58,802 nucleotides of DNA, taken from JAKSUT01 sp045616505. Its GTDB lineage: Bacteria > Cyanobacteriota > Vampirovibrionia > Gastranaerophilales > Gastranaerophilaceae. Made by a program: the position numbers and the translations under genes. Within the stretch, counting starts at the first letter, position 1; each line of letters begins with the position of its first letter. Of the stretch, positions 50,291 to 58,802 are shown piece by piece. The notes under the pieces are model-generated. The model made no database searches and had not been told where the DNA came from. It saw nothing but the letters and a program-made list of their open reading frames with translations. Where the stretch lies: assembly GCA_045616505.1 (NCBI GenBank), contig JAZLGV010000127.1, positions 1 through 58,802 of the forward strand, given 5' to 3'.

Positions 50291-50791
50291 ATGACAACTC
50301 AAAGTCCTGAAAAATTTGACTTTGGCAAAGTTGACAAAATCATGGAAGAATGTGGTGCTGATAAATCACATTTGATTGCAATTTTGCAAAATGTTCAAAA
50401 AGAATTTACTTATTTACCAATTGATGTAATGACTTACATTGGTACTAAAATTGAAGGCTTATCACCAGCAACAGTTTACGGTGTAGCTACTTTTTATGCT
50501 CAATTCTCATTAGAACCAAAAGGTAAATATCAAATTAAATGTTGTGATGGTACAGCATGCCACGTTCGTGGTTCAATGCCTGTTATGAACGCAATAAAAG
50601 CAAAATTAAAATTTGCTGAAGGAAAAATGAGAACTGAAGATGGTATGTTCTCATTAGAAACAGTTAGCTGTTTAGGTGCTTGTGGTCTAGCTCCTGTAAT
50701 GGTTATAAATGAAAAAGTATATCCTCAAATGACATCTGATGCGGTAAAAATCGTTTTAGATGAAATTATAGCTCAAGAAGGGGGTAAATAA
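50291..50791 (+). CDS. hydC: Trimeric [FeFe]-hydrogenase, NuoE-like [2Fe-2S] subunit
   Basis: 166 residues, thioredoxin-like ferredoxin fold as in NuoE/HydC/HndA. The cluster ligands are Cys85, Cys90, Cys127 and Cys131 (CCDGTACHVRG, SCLGACGLAPV). The N-terminal helical part with GVATFYAQF is also typical. AAAGGAG precedes ATG 50291; the stop overlaps the next start (TAATG). First gene of the three-gene operon under the Rex-like site. Cytoplasmic. Confidence 0.95.
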   Translation: MTTQSPEKFDFGKVDKIMEECGADKSHLIAILQNVQKEFTYLPIDVMTYIGTKIEGLSPATVYGVATFYAQFSLEPKGKYQIKCCDGTACHVRGSMPVMNAIKAKLKFAEGKMRTEDGMFSLETVSCLGACGLAPVMVINEKVYPQMTSDAVKIVLDEIIAQEGGK

Positions 50792-52638
50792 TGAATATTG
50801 ATATTAAAAAAGAACAAGATAAAGCTCAAGAACTTATTAAAGCTCAAGGTTTCAGAGTATTAGTATGTTCTGGTACAGGTTGTATGGCGAACGGTTCTGC
50901 TGAAATTATTGAAAAATTTGCAGAATTAGGTGCTAATGTATCAACTCTTTCAGATTATGACAAATTAACAGTTGTTCCAACTGGTTGTCATGGTTTCTGT
51001 GAACAAGGTGTTTTGGTAATCTTGCCTGACCAACACACAACTTATGTAAAAGTTAAATTAGCTGACGTTGAAGAAATCTTCAATTCTCACATTGTTGGTG
51101 GAAAACCAGTTGAAAGACTTTTATATACAGATCCAAAAACAAACGAACATGTTCAAAAAAATGATGACATTAATTTCTATGCTAAACAAACTCGTACAGC
51201 ATTAGCAAACTGCGGTAAAATCAACGCTGAATCATTAGACGAAGCTATTTCAGTTGGTGCTTACGAAGCTTTGTATAACATCTTAAATGAAAATAATCCT
51301 GACTCAGTTATTCAAGAAGTTCTTGATTCTGGTTTGAAAGGAAGAGGCGGTGCAGGTTTCCCAACTGGTTTGAAATGGAAATTTACTGCTGCTAACAAAG
51401 GTGGAAAATCTTACGTAGTATGTAACGGTGACGAAGGTGACCCAGGTGCATTCATGGATCGTTCAGTTATGGAAGGTGACCCACACAAATTGTTAGAAGG
51501 TATGGCAATTGCAGCATTCGCTATTGGAGCTGACGAAGGTTATATTTACGTTCGTGCTGAATACCCTCTAGCTATTAAACGTTTAAGAAAAGCTATTGCA
51601 GCTGCTGAAGAACGTAATTACTTAGGTAAAAATATTATGGGAACTGATTTCTCATTCACATTACATATTAAAGAAGGTGCTGGTGCTTTCGTATGTGGTG
51701 AAGAATCAGCTCTAATCGCTTCAATCGAAGGTGAACGTGGTATGCCAAGACCAAAACCACCTTTCCCTGCAAATAAAGGTTTGTTCGGAAGACCAACATT
51801 GATTAATAACGTTGAAACTCTTGCAAACATCCCTGTAATTATGCGTAAAGGTGCAAAATGGTTTGCATCAATGGGTACTGAATCAGCTAAAGGTACAAAA
51901 ACATTTGCTTTAACTGGTGAAGTAAACAACACAGGTTTGATTGAAGTTCCAATGGGTACAACTTTGAGAGAAATCATTTTTGATATCGGTGGTGGTATCA
52001 GGGGCGGTAAAAAATTCAAAGCTGTTCAAATTGGTGGACCATCAGGTGGTTGTTTAACTGAAGAACACTTAGACTTACCTATGGATTATGAAAGTCTTGC
52101 TAAAGCAGGCGCTATGGTAGGTTCAGGTGGTTTGGTTGTAATGGCTGAAGATACTTGTATGGTTGAAGTTGCAAGATTTTTCATGAACTTTACTAAAAAT
52201 GAATCTTGCGGTAAATGTGTTCCTTGCCGTGAAGGTACAAAGAATATGTTAAAAATTCTTGAAAAAATCGTTAAAGGTAAAGGCGAATTAAAAGACTTAG
52301 AAGTTTTGGAAGATTTAGCTAATACTGTTAAAGACGGTTCTTTATGCGGTTTAGGTAAAACTGCTCCAAACCCTGTTTTATCAACTTTGAAATACTTTAA
52401 AGATGAATATATTGCTCACATTGTTGATAAAAAATGTCCAGCAGGTGTTTGTACTGCTCTTAAAACAATCAAAATCAAAGAAGATTTGTGTAAAGGTTGT
52501 ACAAAATGTGCAAGAACTTGTCCTGTTGGCGCTATTGAAGGCGAAGTTAAGAAAGTTCACACAATCAATCAAGCTAAATGTATTAAATGTGAAGCTTGCT
52601 TGAAAGGTTGTCCTTTCCACGCAATTGTTCAAGAGTAG
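50791..52638 (+). CDS. hydB: Trimeric [FeFe]-hydrogenase, NuoF-like NAD(H)/FMN subunit
   Basis: 615 residues. An N-terminal thioredoxin-like [2Fe-2S] domain (CSGTGCMANG, PTGCHGFC), the NuoF FMN/NAD core (GRGGAGFPTGLKWKF, NGDEGDPGAFMDRS, VCGEESALIASIEG), a [4Fe-4S] site (ESCGKCVPCREGT), and two C-terminal ferredoxin clusters (CKGCTKCARTCPVGA, CIKCEACLKGCPFHA). Passes electrons between NADH and the cluster chain; in bifurcating enzymes this subunit holds the FMN where electron pairs are split. Translationally coupled to the upstream gene. Confidence 0.96.
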   Translation: MNIDIKKEQDKAQELIKAQGFRVLVCSGTGCMANGSAEIIEKFAELGANVSTLSDYDKLTVVPTGCHGFCEQGVLVILPDQHTTYVKVKLADVEEIFNSHIVGGKPVERLLYTDPKTNEHVQKNDDINFYAKQTRTALANCGKINAESLDEAISVGAYEALYNILNENNPDSVIQEVLDSGLKGRGGAGFPTGLKWKFTAANKGGKSYVVCNGDEGDPGAFMDRSVMEGDPHKLLEGMAIAAFAIGADEGYIYVRAEYPLAIKRLRKAIAAAEERNYLGKNIMGTDFSFTLHIKEGAGAFVCGEESALIASIEGERGMPRPKPPFPANKGLFGRPTLINNVETLANIPVIMRKGAKWFASMGTESAKGTKTFALTGEVNNTGLIEVPMGTTLREIIFDIGGGIRGGKKFKAVQIGGPSGGCLTEEHLDLPMDYESLAKAGAMVGSGGLVVMAEDTCMVEVARFFMNFTKNESCGKCVPCREGTKNMLKILEKIVKGKGELKDLEVLEDLANTVKDGSLCGLGKTAPNPVLSTLKYFKDEYIAHIVDKKCPAGVCTALKTIKIKEDLCKGCTKCARTCPVGAIEGEVKKVHTINQAKCIKCEACLKGCPFHAIVQE

Positions 52639-52666
52639 TTTAAATTTTATGTAAAGGAAAAAGAAA

Positions 52667-54445
52667 ATGAGTGAAGATAAAAAAACATTATTTATAGATG
52701 GTGTGGAAGTTGAATTCACAGACGAACCAAATATTCTTGAAGTTATTAGAAAAGCTGGTTTGAATGTTCCAACATTCTGCTACCGTCCAGACCTTACACA
52801 ATTCGGTGCTTGCCGTATGTGTGTAGTTGAAGTTGAATATCCAAACGGAAGAGTTATGGTTAATTCTTCTTGTACAATGCCTCCTGAAGCAGGTATCAAT
52901 GTTAAAATTAATTCAAAAAGAGTTAGAAAAATTAGAAAAACTGTTTTGGAATTACTTTTGGCTAACCACGATAAAGAATGTACAACTTGTGATAAATCAG
53001 GTGCTTGTGAACTTCAAAAATATGCTGAAGAATACGGTATCAAAGATATTAGATTCCCTTCAAAAGAAAAAGAAGAATACTTGCCAATTGATGATTCAAA
53101 TCCTTCAATTGTTAGAGATCCAAACAAATGTATTTTGTGCGGAGCTTGTGTAAGAGCATGTTCTGAATTCCAAGGTCATTCTGTTCTTGGTTTTGCAAAC
53201 AGAGGTTCTGCTACAGTTGTTCAACCAATGGCAGGAAAATCTTTGTCAGATGTTGATTGTGTATTCTGCGGTCAATGTCAAGCAGTTTGCCCAACAGGTG
53301 CATTAACAGTTAAAAACAACGTTGATCAAGTTTGGGATGAAATCAATAACCCAGATAAAAAAGTTGTAGTTCAAATGGCTCCATCTGTTAGAGTTGGTTT
53401 GGGTGAAGCTTTTGGTATCGAAGTTGGTGCAAACGTAATTGGTAAATTGAATGCAGCTTTGAGAAAAATTGGTTTCGATTTCGTATTCGATACAAACTTC
53501 TCTGCTGACCTTACAATTATGGAAGAAGCAACTGAATTTTTAGATAGATTGAACAACAAGAAAACATTACCTTTGTTTACTTCTTGCTGTCCAGCTTGGG
53601 TTCGTTATATGGAAACTCAACACCCAGATATGTTAGGTCATTTATCAAGTTGTAAATCTCCACAAGGTATGTTGTCTTCTGTATTAAAAGAATTAGTACC
53701 TGAAAAATTTGAAGGTGTTACAAAAGACAATTTAGTAGTTGTTTCAATTATGCCTTGTACAGCTAAAAAATACGAAGCAAATCGTTCTCAATTAACAAAA
53801 GATGGTAAAGCTGATACTGATTATGTATTGACAACAAAAGAAATCGCTCAAATGATTAAGAGCGCAGGTATTGACTTTGCTTCATTGAAAGAAGAACAAA
53901 ATGATTCTCCATTCGGCAAATACACAGGTGCTGCTACTATCTTTGGTGCATCTGGTGGTGTTGCTGAAGCTGCTGTAAGAACAGCTTATGAAGTTGTTAC
54001 AGGCGAAAAATTGAATGATGTAGATTTCAAAGTTCTTCGTGGTGTTGATAAAAATTCAAGAACTAAAGATGCTGAAGTTGATATTAAAGGCACTAAAGTT
54101 CGTGTAAGAGTTGTTTCAACATTGAAAGAAGCTGAAAAATCAATTCAAGAAATTAAAGCAGGTAAAGCAGATTTCCATATCTTAGAAGTTATGGCTTGCC
54201 CAGGAGGATGTATCAATGGTGCTGGACAACCTGCAAGTTGCAACAATTCTAAAATCAAAGAAGTTCGTGCAGAAGGTCTTTATAAAGAAGATAGAGAACT
54301 AGATTTGAGAAAATCACACGAAAACCCTGACGTTAAAAAACTTTATGATGAATATTTAGAAAAACCAAATTCTCATAAAGCTCATGAATTGTTACATACA
54401 GTTTATGCTGATATGTTTGCAAACGGATATAAAGATTTGAAATAG
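52667..54445 (+). CDS. hydA: Trimeric [FeFe]-hydrogenase, catalytic subunit
   Basis: 592 residues. N-terminal [2Fe-2S] (Cys38, 49, 52, 69), His-ligated [4Fe-4S] (His101, Cys105, 108, 114), two ferredoxin clusters (Cys155/158/161/165; Cys198/201/204/208), then the H-cluster: TSCCPAW (305-311), MPCTAKKYE (362-370) and ACPGGC (510-515). A small-subunit-like tail follows. All ligands for the active site are present, so the enzyme should be functional. Maturases (HydE, HydF, HydG) are not in the window. Produces or takes up H2 in the cytoplasm with NADH and ferredoxin. The operon ends in a terminator. Confidence 0.97.
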   Translation: MSEDKKTLFIDGVEVEFTDEPNILEVIRKAGLNVPTFCYRPDLTQFGACRMCVVEVEYPNGRVMVNSSCTMPPEAGINVKINSKRVRKIRKTVLELLLANHDKECTTCDKSGACELQKYAEEYGIKDIRFPSKEKEEYLPIDDSNPSIVRDPNKCILCGACVRACSEFQGHSVLGFANRGSATVVQPMAGKSLSDVDCVFCGQCQAVCPTGALTVKNNVDQVWDEINNPDKKVVVQMAPSVRVGLGEAFGIEVGANVIGKLNAALRKIGFDFVFDTNFSADLTIMEEATEFLDRLNNKKTLPLFTSCCPAWVRYMETQHPDMLGHLSSCKSPQGMLSSVLKELVPEKFEGVTKDNLVVVSIMPCTAKKYEANRSQLTKDGKADTDYVLTTKEIAQMIKSAGIDFASLKEEQNDSPFGKYTGAATIFGASGGVAEAAVRTAYEVVTGEKLNDVDFKVLRGVDKNSRTKDAEVDIKGTKVRVRVVSTLKEAEKSIQEIKAGKADFHILEVMACPGGCINGAGQPASCNNSKIKEVRAEGLYKEDRELDLRKSHENPDVKKLYDEYLEKPNSHKAHELLHTVYADMFANGYKDLK

Positions 54446-54471
54446 TCTTGGTATTGGTTTAACGCAATAAT

Positions 54472-54512
54472 AAAAAATACGTTCGTTGTTGAAATCAACG
54501 ATCGTATTTTTT
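54472..54512. terminator. Terminator of the hydrogenase operon
   Basis: A stem of about 17 positions (54472-54488 with 54496-54512, one T-T mismatch) with a 7-nt loop TTGAAAT and flanking A and T runs. Confidence 0.9.
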
Positions 54513-54555
54513 TATTATATTGTATATTAGTATATAAAATATTATTAGGAAGTTT

Positions 54556-56685
54556 ATGAAGCATTTTGATTATACAGAATATATAAGTGTTGAAAAACTT
54601 GAAAAGATTAACGCAGCTTTATATAAGTTGTTAGGTGTTAGCATTGTGCTTTTTAAAAAAGGACAAGCGTTCAGTGTTGAAACTGTTAATTCTGATTTTT
54701 GTAAATTGGTTTTATCAACACATTATGGTCAAACTCGTTGCAAACAATGTATTAGACAATTAATGGATCAAGTTTCTGAAACAAAAATGCCTGCAATTTC
54801 TAGATGTCATTTAGGGCTTTTTGAATTTATGCTTCCTGTCGTTGCTGATGGTTTGATTATTGGTTTTGTTTTGGGTTCTTGTCGTCCAACTGATTTTGAA
54901 CACTCTCGTGATGATAATAGGAAAGCTGCTAGGGATATTGAAGCCGATGAGATGAAATATCTAGAAGAACTTTCAAAATTAAGACCTGTAGAAAAAAATA
55001 TGTTAAAAAATGTCATAATGTTTCTTGCAATGTTTACAGAACTTTTAACAGATTTAACATATGAAAAATTTGAAATTGGTTTAAATCATGAAAAAGAAAA
55101 AGTTATAAGATTTATTGTAGAAGCTATCAATTCTTCTTTTGATATTGATAATATATTGACTATTGTGTGTCGTGAATTGGCAAATCTATTACGTTCAGAA
55201 ACTTCTTTGATTGTAAAAATTTCAAATGATGGAACTACTGAAATTTTGGAAAGTTTTACAACAATTAATAGTAATTTGAATAATTTTGTTAGTGGGCTAT
55301 TAGCAAACAAGGAAGCTTGTCAGTTTTTTAAAAATTACTTGTTCACAGATAAATCTATTAATATGTTAAATCAAGATTTATTTGATGCTCCAGAAACTCC
55401 AAAAATAATTAAAGATGCTTTTGCGAAGGTTAGTGGTTTTTCTGCTATTGCTTCTGCTATGCAAACTTCCGAAAATTATAGATTATTTTTGATTGCTGGT
55501 AATAGAAACAGAAATTGGTTATGGACTTCTGAAGATATAAACTTCTTGAGTATTTTGGCAAAACAAATTTCAAATGCGTTAAAACAAGCGAATTTGTATA
55601 ATGAATTATTTATAAAATCTCAAACTGAACAAGCTATTCTTAACAGTTTACCATTCCCAACTTGGTTAAAAAATAAACAAGGTGAATATTTAGAAGTAAA
55701 TGATGCTTTTTGTAAGAAACATAATGTTGAACATGACGATATCGTTGGTAAAAACGATTTTGATTTGTATAATGCAGATGATGTTGCTAAAAAATACAAA
55801 GAAGAAGATGATATTGTTTTGTCGTTCAATGATAGATTTGTAGTTGAACATAAAAACAATGAAGAAAATAATCTTCCTGGTTGGCAAGAAGTTTCAAAAT
55901 CACCAGTATTGGATGAAAATGGTAATCCTTATGCAACAGTTGGTTTTGTAAGTGATATTACACAGAAGAAAGAATTAGAAAAATTAAAAGATGGCTTAAT
56001 CTCAATAATGGTGCATGAATTAAGAACTCCTCTAGCATCTATAAAAGGTGGACTTGATTTACTTATGTCAGGTATGGCTGGCGAAGTGCCTCCAAAAGCC
56101 TTAGAAATGTTAAAAGTTTTGAAAGCTAATACAAACAGGTTGATAAAATTATCAGATGACGTATTAGATATTGATGGTTTAGAATCTGGTAATATGAAAT
56201 TCTATTTCGATAGTTATGATGTCGTAAGTTGCGCAAATATTGCTATTGGTCAAGTTGAAGAATTAGCAAAAGAAAAAGGTATTGTGATTGAAAAAGAATT
56301 TGATTTTGAGTCAAGAGTTCTTGTTACTGATTCAGTTAGATTTGTTCAAATGCTTGGAAAATTATTGATAAATGCAGTTAATTTCTCTGGAAAAGTTGAC
56401 TCAGATAAAAATGGTATTGTTACCGTAAAAATCTCTGCTGTTCCTGAAGGTACTAAATTCTCAATCATAAATAGAGGAAAAACAATTCCTAAAAATGTAA
56501 GGGATGGTATATTTGATAAATTCTTCCAAGTTGATACTTCTGATTCAAGAAAAAATGGTGGTGTAGGCTTAGGTCTTTCAATTTCAAAATATATTGCTGA
56601 TAAATTGAATGCGAGTTTGAATTTTGTTTCTGAACAAGAAACTACAGAATTTAACGTGATTTTACCTAATGAAAAAGCATTGTAA
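54556..56685 (+). CDS. PocR-GAF-PAS sensor histidine kinase
   Basis: 709 residues, no membrane helix. A PocR-type sensor (about 8-170, Cys49, Cys62, Cys65, Cys84 and Cys109, with SRCHLGLFEFMLPVV), GAF (185-345), PAS (355-475, LPFPTWLKNKQGEYLEVNDAF), HisKA with His487 in SIMVHELRTPLASIKGG, and HATPase_c (590-705, KLLINAVNFS, GGVGLGLS). PocR domains are linked to small organic ligands such as diols, or to metal through their cysteines. No response regulator lies next to it. AGGAAG precedes ATG 54556. It directly follows the hydrogenase operon, which suggests, but does not prove, a metabolic or redox input. Confidence 0.9.
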   Translation: MKHFDYTEYISVEKLEKINAALYKLLGVSIVLFKKGQAFSVETVNSDFCKLVLSTHYGQTRCKQCIRQLMDQVSETKMPAISRCHLGLFEFMLPVVADGLIIGFVLGSCRPTDFEHSRDDNRKAARDIEADEMKYLEELSKLRPVEKNMLKNVIMFLAMFTELLTDLTYEKFEIGLNHEKEKVIRFIVEAINSSFDIDNILTIVCRELANLLRSETSLIVKISNDGTTEILESFTTINSNLNNFVSGLLANKEACQFFKNYLFTDKSINMLNQDLFDAPETPKIIKDAFAKVSGFSAIASAMQTSENYRLFLIAGNRNRNWLWTSEDINFLSILAKQISNALKQANLYNELFIKSQTEQAILNSLPFPTWLKNKQGEYLEVNDAFCKKHNVEHDDIVGKNDFDLYNADDVAKKYKEEDDIVLSFNDRFVVEHKNNEENNLPGWQEVSKSPVLDENGNPYATVGFVSDITQKKELEKLKDGLISIMVHELRTPLASIKGGLDLLMSGMAGEVPPKALEMLKVLKANTNRLIKLSDDVLDIDGLESGNMKFYFDSYDVVSCANIAIGQVEELAKEKGIVIEKEFDFESRVLVTDSVRFVQMLGKLLINAVNFSGKVDSDKNGIVTVKISAVPEGTKFSIINRGKTIPKNVRDGIFDKFFQVDTSDSRKNGGVGLGLSISKYIADKLNASLNFVSEQETTEFNVILPNEKAL

Positions 56686-56708
56686 TTTTTCGTTGGATAA
56701 AAAGATTT

Positions 56709-56748
56709 TAAAAGAGGCGACTTTCAATTTTGAAAGTCGCCTCTTTTA
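56709..56748. terminator. Bidirectional terminator between the kinase and yajQ
   Basis: A 19-bp perfect stem (56709-56727 with 56730-56748), 2-base centre. The outer stem repeats that of the terminator at 24964-24994. Confidence 0.9.
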
Positions 56749-56769
56749 GTAATAGTTCAATAATGTTAC

Positions 56770-57270
56770 TTATCTGTAATTTTGGAATTGTAGCGGATAA
56801 TCGTAGTTATCTGCATTTTCTCTTAACATTTTTATTACTGCTTGCAAATCATCTTTGTCTTTTCCGGAAACTCTAACTTGTTCACCTTGAATTGATGCTT
56901 GAACTTTGATTTTTGATGTTTTAATATCAGATACAATTTTTTTAGAAAGTTCTTGAGTTAATCCTTTTTTTAGGTTGTAAACTCTTCTTACGTTGCCACC
57001 TAAAGCATTTTCTATTGGTTGTGGGTCAAGAATTTTTATACTCAAATTTCTTTTTACCAATTTGCTTTGTAAAATGTCATAAATGTTTCTAAGTTTCATT
57101 TCGTCACAAGTTGTGATAGTGATTGCTTTATCCGCTTCTAAATTCACTTCAGAATTTGAATCTTTCAAATCAAATCTTGATGATACTTCACGTTTTACTT
57201 GATCAACTGCGTTTACAAGTTCTTGCTTGTCGTATTCAGAAACAATATCAAAACTACATTCTTTTGCCAT
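56770..57270 (-). CDS. yajQ: YajQ-family (DUF520) nucleotide-binding protein
   Basis: 166 residues with the family's CSFDIVSEYDKQELVNAVDQ start, SRFDLKDS, two ferredoxin-like RNA-binding-type folds and the end LPLQ-like YPLQFQNYR. Members have been reported to bind cyclic di-GMP in some bacteria or nucleic acids in others; the ligand here is unknown. AAGGAGG before ATG 57270 is a strong ribosome site. Cytoplasmic; single gene, converging on the kinase at a shared terminator. Confidence 0.95.
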   Translation of the reverse strand: MAKECSFDIVSEYDKQELVNAVDQVKREVSSRFDLKDSNSEVNLEADKAITITTCDEMKLRNIYDILQSKLVKRNLSIKILDPQPIENALGGNVRRVYNLKKGLTQELSKKIVSDIKTSKIKVQASIQGEQVRVSGKDKDDLQAVIKMLRENADNYDYPLQFQNYR

Positions 57271-57363
57271 ATAAGCCTCCTTAAAATTTTGTTAAAATTA
57301 TATCATAAACAAATTAATAATAAATTTTTGTGTTATTATAATTAAGTATAAAGGGGATTTATT

Positions 57364-57645
57364 ATGATTACAGTAAAAGATGTAGAACATGTTGCAAAAC
57401 TTGCAAGATTAGAATTGACAGAAGAAGAAAAAGAAAAATTCACTCGCCAATTAGGTGATGTTTTGAAATATGTTGAACAAATGAATGAAGTAGATACAAC
57501 TGATGTTAAACCAATGGCACATGCTTTTGACGTTGTAAACGTTATGCGTGAAGATAAAGTTGTATATGAACAAACTAAAGAAGAATTGATGAAAAATGCA
57601 CCAGACGTAGAAGATGGATTTTTCAAAGTTCCTAAAATTAATTAG
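57364..57645 (+). CDS. gatC: Aspartyl/glutamyl-tRNA(Asn/Gln) amidotransferase subunit C
   Basis: 93 residues with VEHVAKLARLELTEEEKEKF, LGDVLKYVEQMNEVDT and the C-terminal VEDGFFKVPKI, the full GatC pattern. With GatA and GatB it amidates misacylated Glu-tRNA(Gln) (and Asp-tRNA(Asn)); both are encoded elsewhere. GGGG before ATG 57364. pyrG begins 52 nt later and is probably co-transcribed. Confidence 0.95.
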   Translation: MITVKDVEHVAKLARLELTEEEKEKFTRQLGDVLKYVEQMNEVDTTDVKPMAHAFDVVNVMREDKVVYEQTKEELMKNAPDVEDGFFKVPKIN

Positions 57646-57697
57646 TTTTAATATTGGTTGGTTGTTGTTTTATTTAATATGAGGGGTATGTTGTATT

Positions 57698-58802
57698 ATG
57701 ACAAAGTATATTTTTGTAACTGGTGGTGTTGTAAGTTCACTAGGTAAAGGTATTATTGCTGCATCTTTAGGTAAGTTGCTTACTGCAAGAGGTTATTCAG
57801 TTACTAATCAAAAATTTGACCCATATATAAACGTTGATCCTGGAACAATGAGTCCTTTTCAACATGGTGAAGTTTTCGTTACTGATGATGGTGCAGAAAC
57901 TGATTTGGATTTAGGTCACTATGAAAGATTTACAGATACTTCATTAGGTAAAATTAATAATGTAACTTCAGGTAGTATTTATCAAACTGTAATTAAAAAA
58001 GAACGTAGAGGTGATTATTTGGGCGGTACAGTTCAAACAATTCCTCATATTACAAACGAAATTAAAGCAAGAATTAACCAAGCAACAGCTCAATTTAAAC
58101 CTGATTTCCAAATTATAGAAATCGGTGGTACAGTTGGTGACATCGAAGGTTTACCTTTTATTGAAGCAATTAGGCAATTTAAAACAGAAGCTGGCTATGG
58201 TAACGCTATTTCTATTCACTGTACTTTGCTTCCATATTTACCAACTTCAGGTGAATTAAAAACTAAACCTTCTCAACACAGTGTTATCACTTTAAGAAGT
58301 TATGGTTTGCAACCAGAAATTTTGGTTTGTAGAACTCAAAGAGCTATTCCAAAAGTTGAAAGAGAAAAATTGGCTCTATTCTGTTCTGTTCCAAAAAATG
58401 CAGTTATTGAATGTCGTGATATGAAGAGTATCTACGAAGTTCCTCTTGCATTAGAAGAACAAGATATGGCTAAAGTTGTTTTAGAACGATTGGGCATGGA
58501 AGAAAAATCTCCAAACTTAAAATCTTGGGAAAAATTAGTTGATAGAATTAAAAATCCTGAAAAAACATTAAAAGTTGCAATCGCAGGTAAATATACAAAA
58601 CTTTCAGATGCTTATATTTCAGTTGTTGAATCTTTGAAACACGCAGGTTATCAAAATAAAGCAAAAATCGAAATTAAATGGATTAATTCAGAAGAATGTG
58701 TAAGTTTTGATAATACTAAAAAATTGTTAAAAGAAGTCGATGCTGTTGTTGTTCCAGGTGGCTTTGGCGTAAGAGGTATTGAAGGTAAATTGAATGTTAT
58801 TA
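57698..58802 (+). CDS. pyrG: CTP synthase (3' end cut by window edge)
   Basis: Makes CTP from UTP with glutamine. 368 codons are visible. The amidoligase domain is complete: MTKYIFVTGGVVSSLGKGI (P-loop), FDPYINVDPGTMSPFQHGEV, GAETDLDLGHYERF and IEIGGTVGDIEG. The glutaminase domain starts near residue 285 (VAIAGKYTKLSDAYIS), with VVPGGFGVRGIEGK reached just before the edge; the catalytic Cys lies outside. GAGGGG 11 nt before ATG 57698 is the likely ribosome site. Confidence 0.96.
   Translation, partial: MTKYIFVTGGVVSSLGKGIIAASLGKLLTARGYSVTNQKFDPYINVDPGTMSPFQHGEVFVTDDGAETDLDLGHYERFTDTSLGKINNVTSGSIYQTVIKKERRGDYLGGTVQTIPHITNEIKARINQATAQFKPDFQIIEIGGTVGDIEGLPFIEAIRQFKTEAGYGNAISIHCTLLPYLPTSGELKTKPSQHSVITLRSYGLQPEILVCRTQRAIPKVEREKLALFCSVPKNAVIECRDMKSIYEVPLALEEQDMAKVVLERLGMEEKSPNLKSWEKLVDRIKNPEKTLKVAIAGKYTKLSDAYISVVESLKHAGYQNKAKIEIKWINSEECVSFDNTKKLLKEVDAVVVPGGFGVRGIEGKLNVI

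Overview
The window is a compact, AT-rich (roughly 30% GC by eye) bacterial chromosome segment. It holds about 50 genes on both strands. I see no phage, transposon, CRISPR array, rRNA or tRNA. The gene content suggests a host-associated, anaerobic, fermentative relative of Cyanobacteria, most likely Candidatus Gastranaerophilales (Melainabacteria/Vampirovibrionia). The pointers are a trimeric NAD-linked [FeFe]-hydrogenase, a four-domain S1 protein, a group-3 sigma factor joined to a prepilin peptidase, a DUF512 radical-SAM protein, and several exported families I associate with that lineage (the protein starting MGLAASQARF, the pilins with DVNG...KPPN tails, and small proteins with an N-terminal F-x-G motif). 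The taxonomic call is inference; no marker RNA lies in the window.

Layout. 1-6.2 kb: small STAS-like protein, glmS, a polyprenyl-phosphate-sugar type GT2, a GT-C membrane protein, and convergent trmFO. 6.3-9.1 kb: isolated ribosomal fragment rpsE-rpmD-rplO-secY with a hairpin leader and its own terminator. 9.2-12 kb: thioredoxin, a DEDDh exonuclease and an organophosphate antiporter. 12.1-17 kb (minus): sigma factor fused end to end with pilD, and a two-lobed M16 peptidase. 17-22.2 kb: two TPR proteins, a tandem pair of paralogous exported proteins and an exported vWA protein. 22.2-29.3 kb: dnaB, cysteine desulfurase, lipoprotein-like F-x-G protein, small winged-helix protein, CoA-disulfide-reductase-like flavoprotein, bifunctional manC. 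29.3-33.8 kb: GT-C membrane protein with phosphomannomutase/phosphoglucomutase, and an orphan sugar ABC permease. 33.8-38 kb (minus): murC-murB-ddl-ftsQ. 38-38.54 kb: the only long gene-free stretch, carrying GC-rich palindromes, tandem repeats and a structured leader. 38.5-44.8 kb: MGLAASQARF protein, S1 protein, two prepilins, an exported beta-rich protein. 44.9-50.2 kb: GAF histidine kinase, PadR-DUF512 pair, two F-x-G proteins, uppS, rdgB. 50.2-56.7 kb: hydrogenase operon with a Rex-like operator, then a PocR-GAF-PAS histidine kinase. 56.8 kb to the end: yajQ, gatC and a pyrG cut by the window edge.

How the genes fit together. GlmS, UppS, MurC/MurB/Ddl and FtsQ feed peptidoglycan synthesis and division. 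ManC, the phosphohexomutase and the GT2/GT-C proteins point to surface glycan synthesis. The hydrogenase couples NADH and reduced ferredoxin to H2, apparently under NAD(H)-redox control. Sigma-PilD and the pilins belong to a type IV pilus or related secretion system.

The most notable signals outside ordinary gene content are four. (1) Eight genes lack a Shine-Dalgarno sequence, and in all eight a -10-like hexamer (six or seven of them good TAnnnT matches) ends exactly 6 nt before the ATG, suggesting a class of leaderless mRNAs. (2) A short N-terminal motif (M-x-I-x-x-V/I ... F-x-G) recurs on otherwise unrelated proteins. (3) Two oppositely oriented 26-bp palindromes differ only by compensatory changes. 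(4) A Rex-like operator sits over the predicted start of the hydrogenase transcript.
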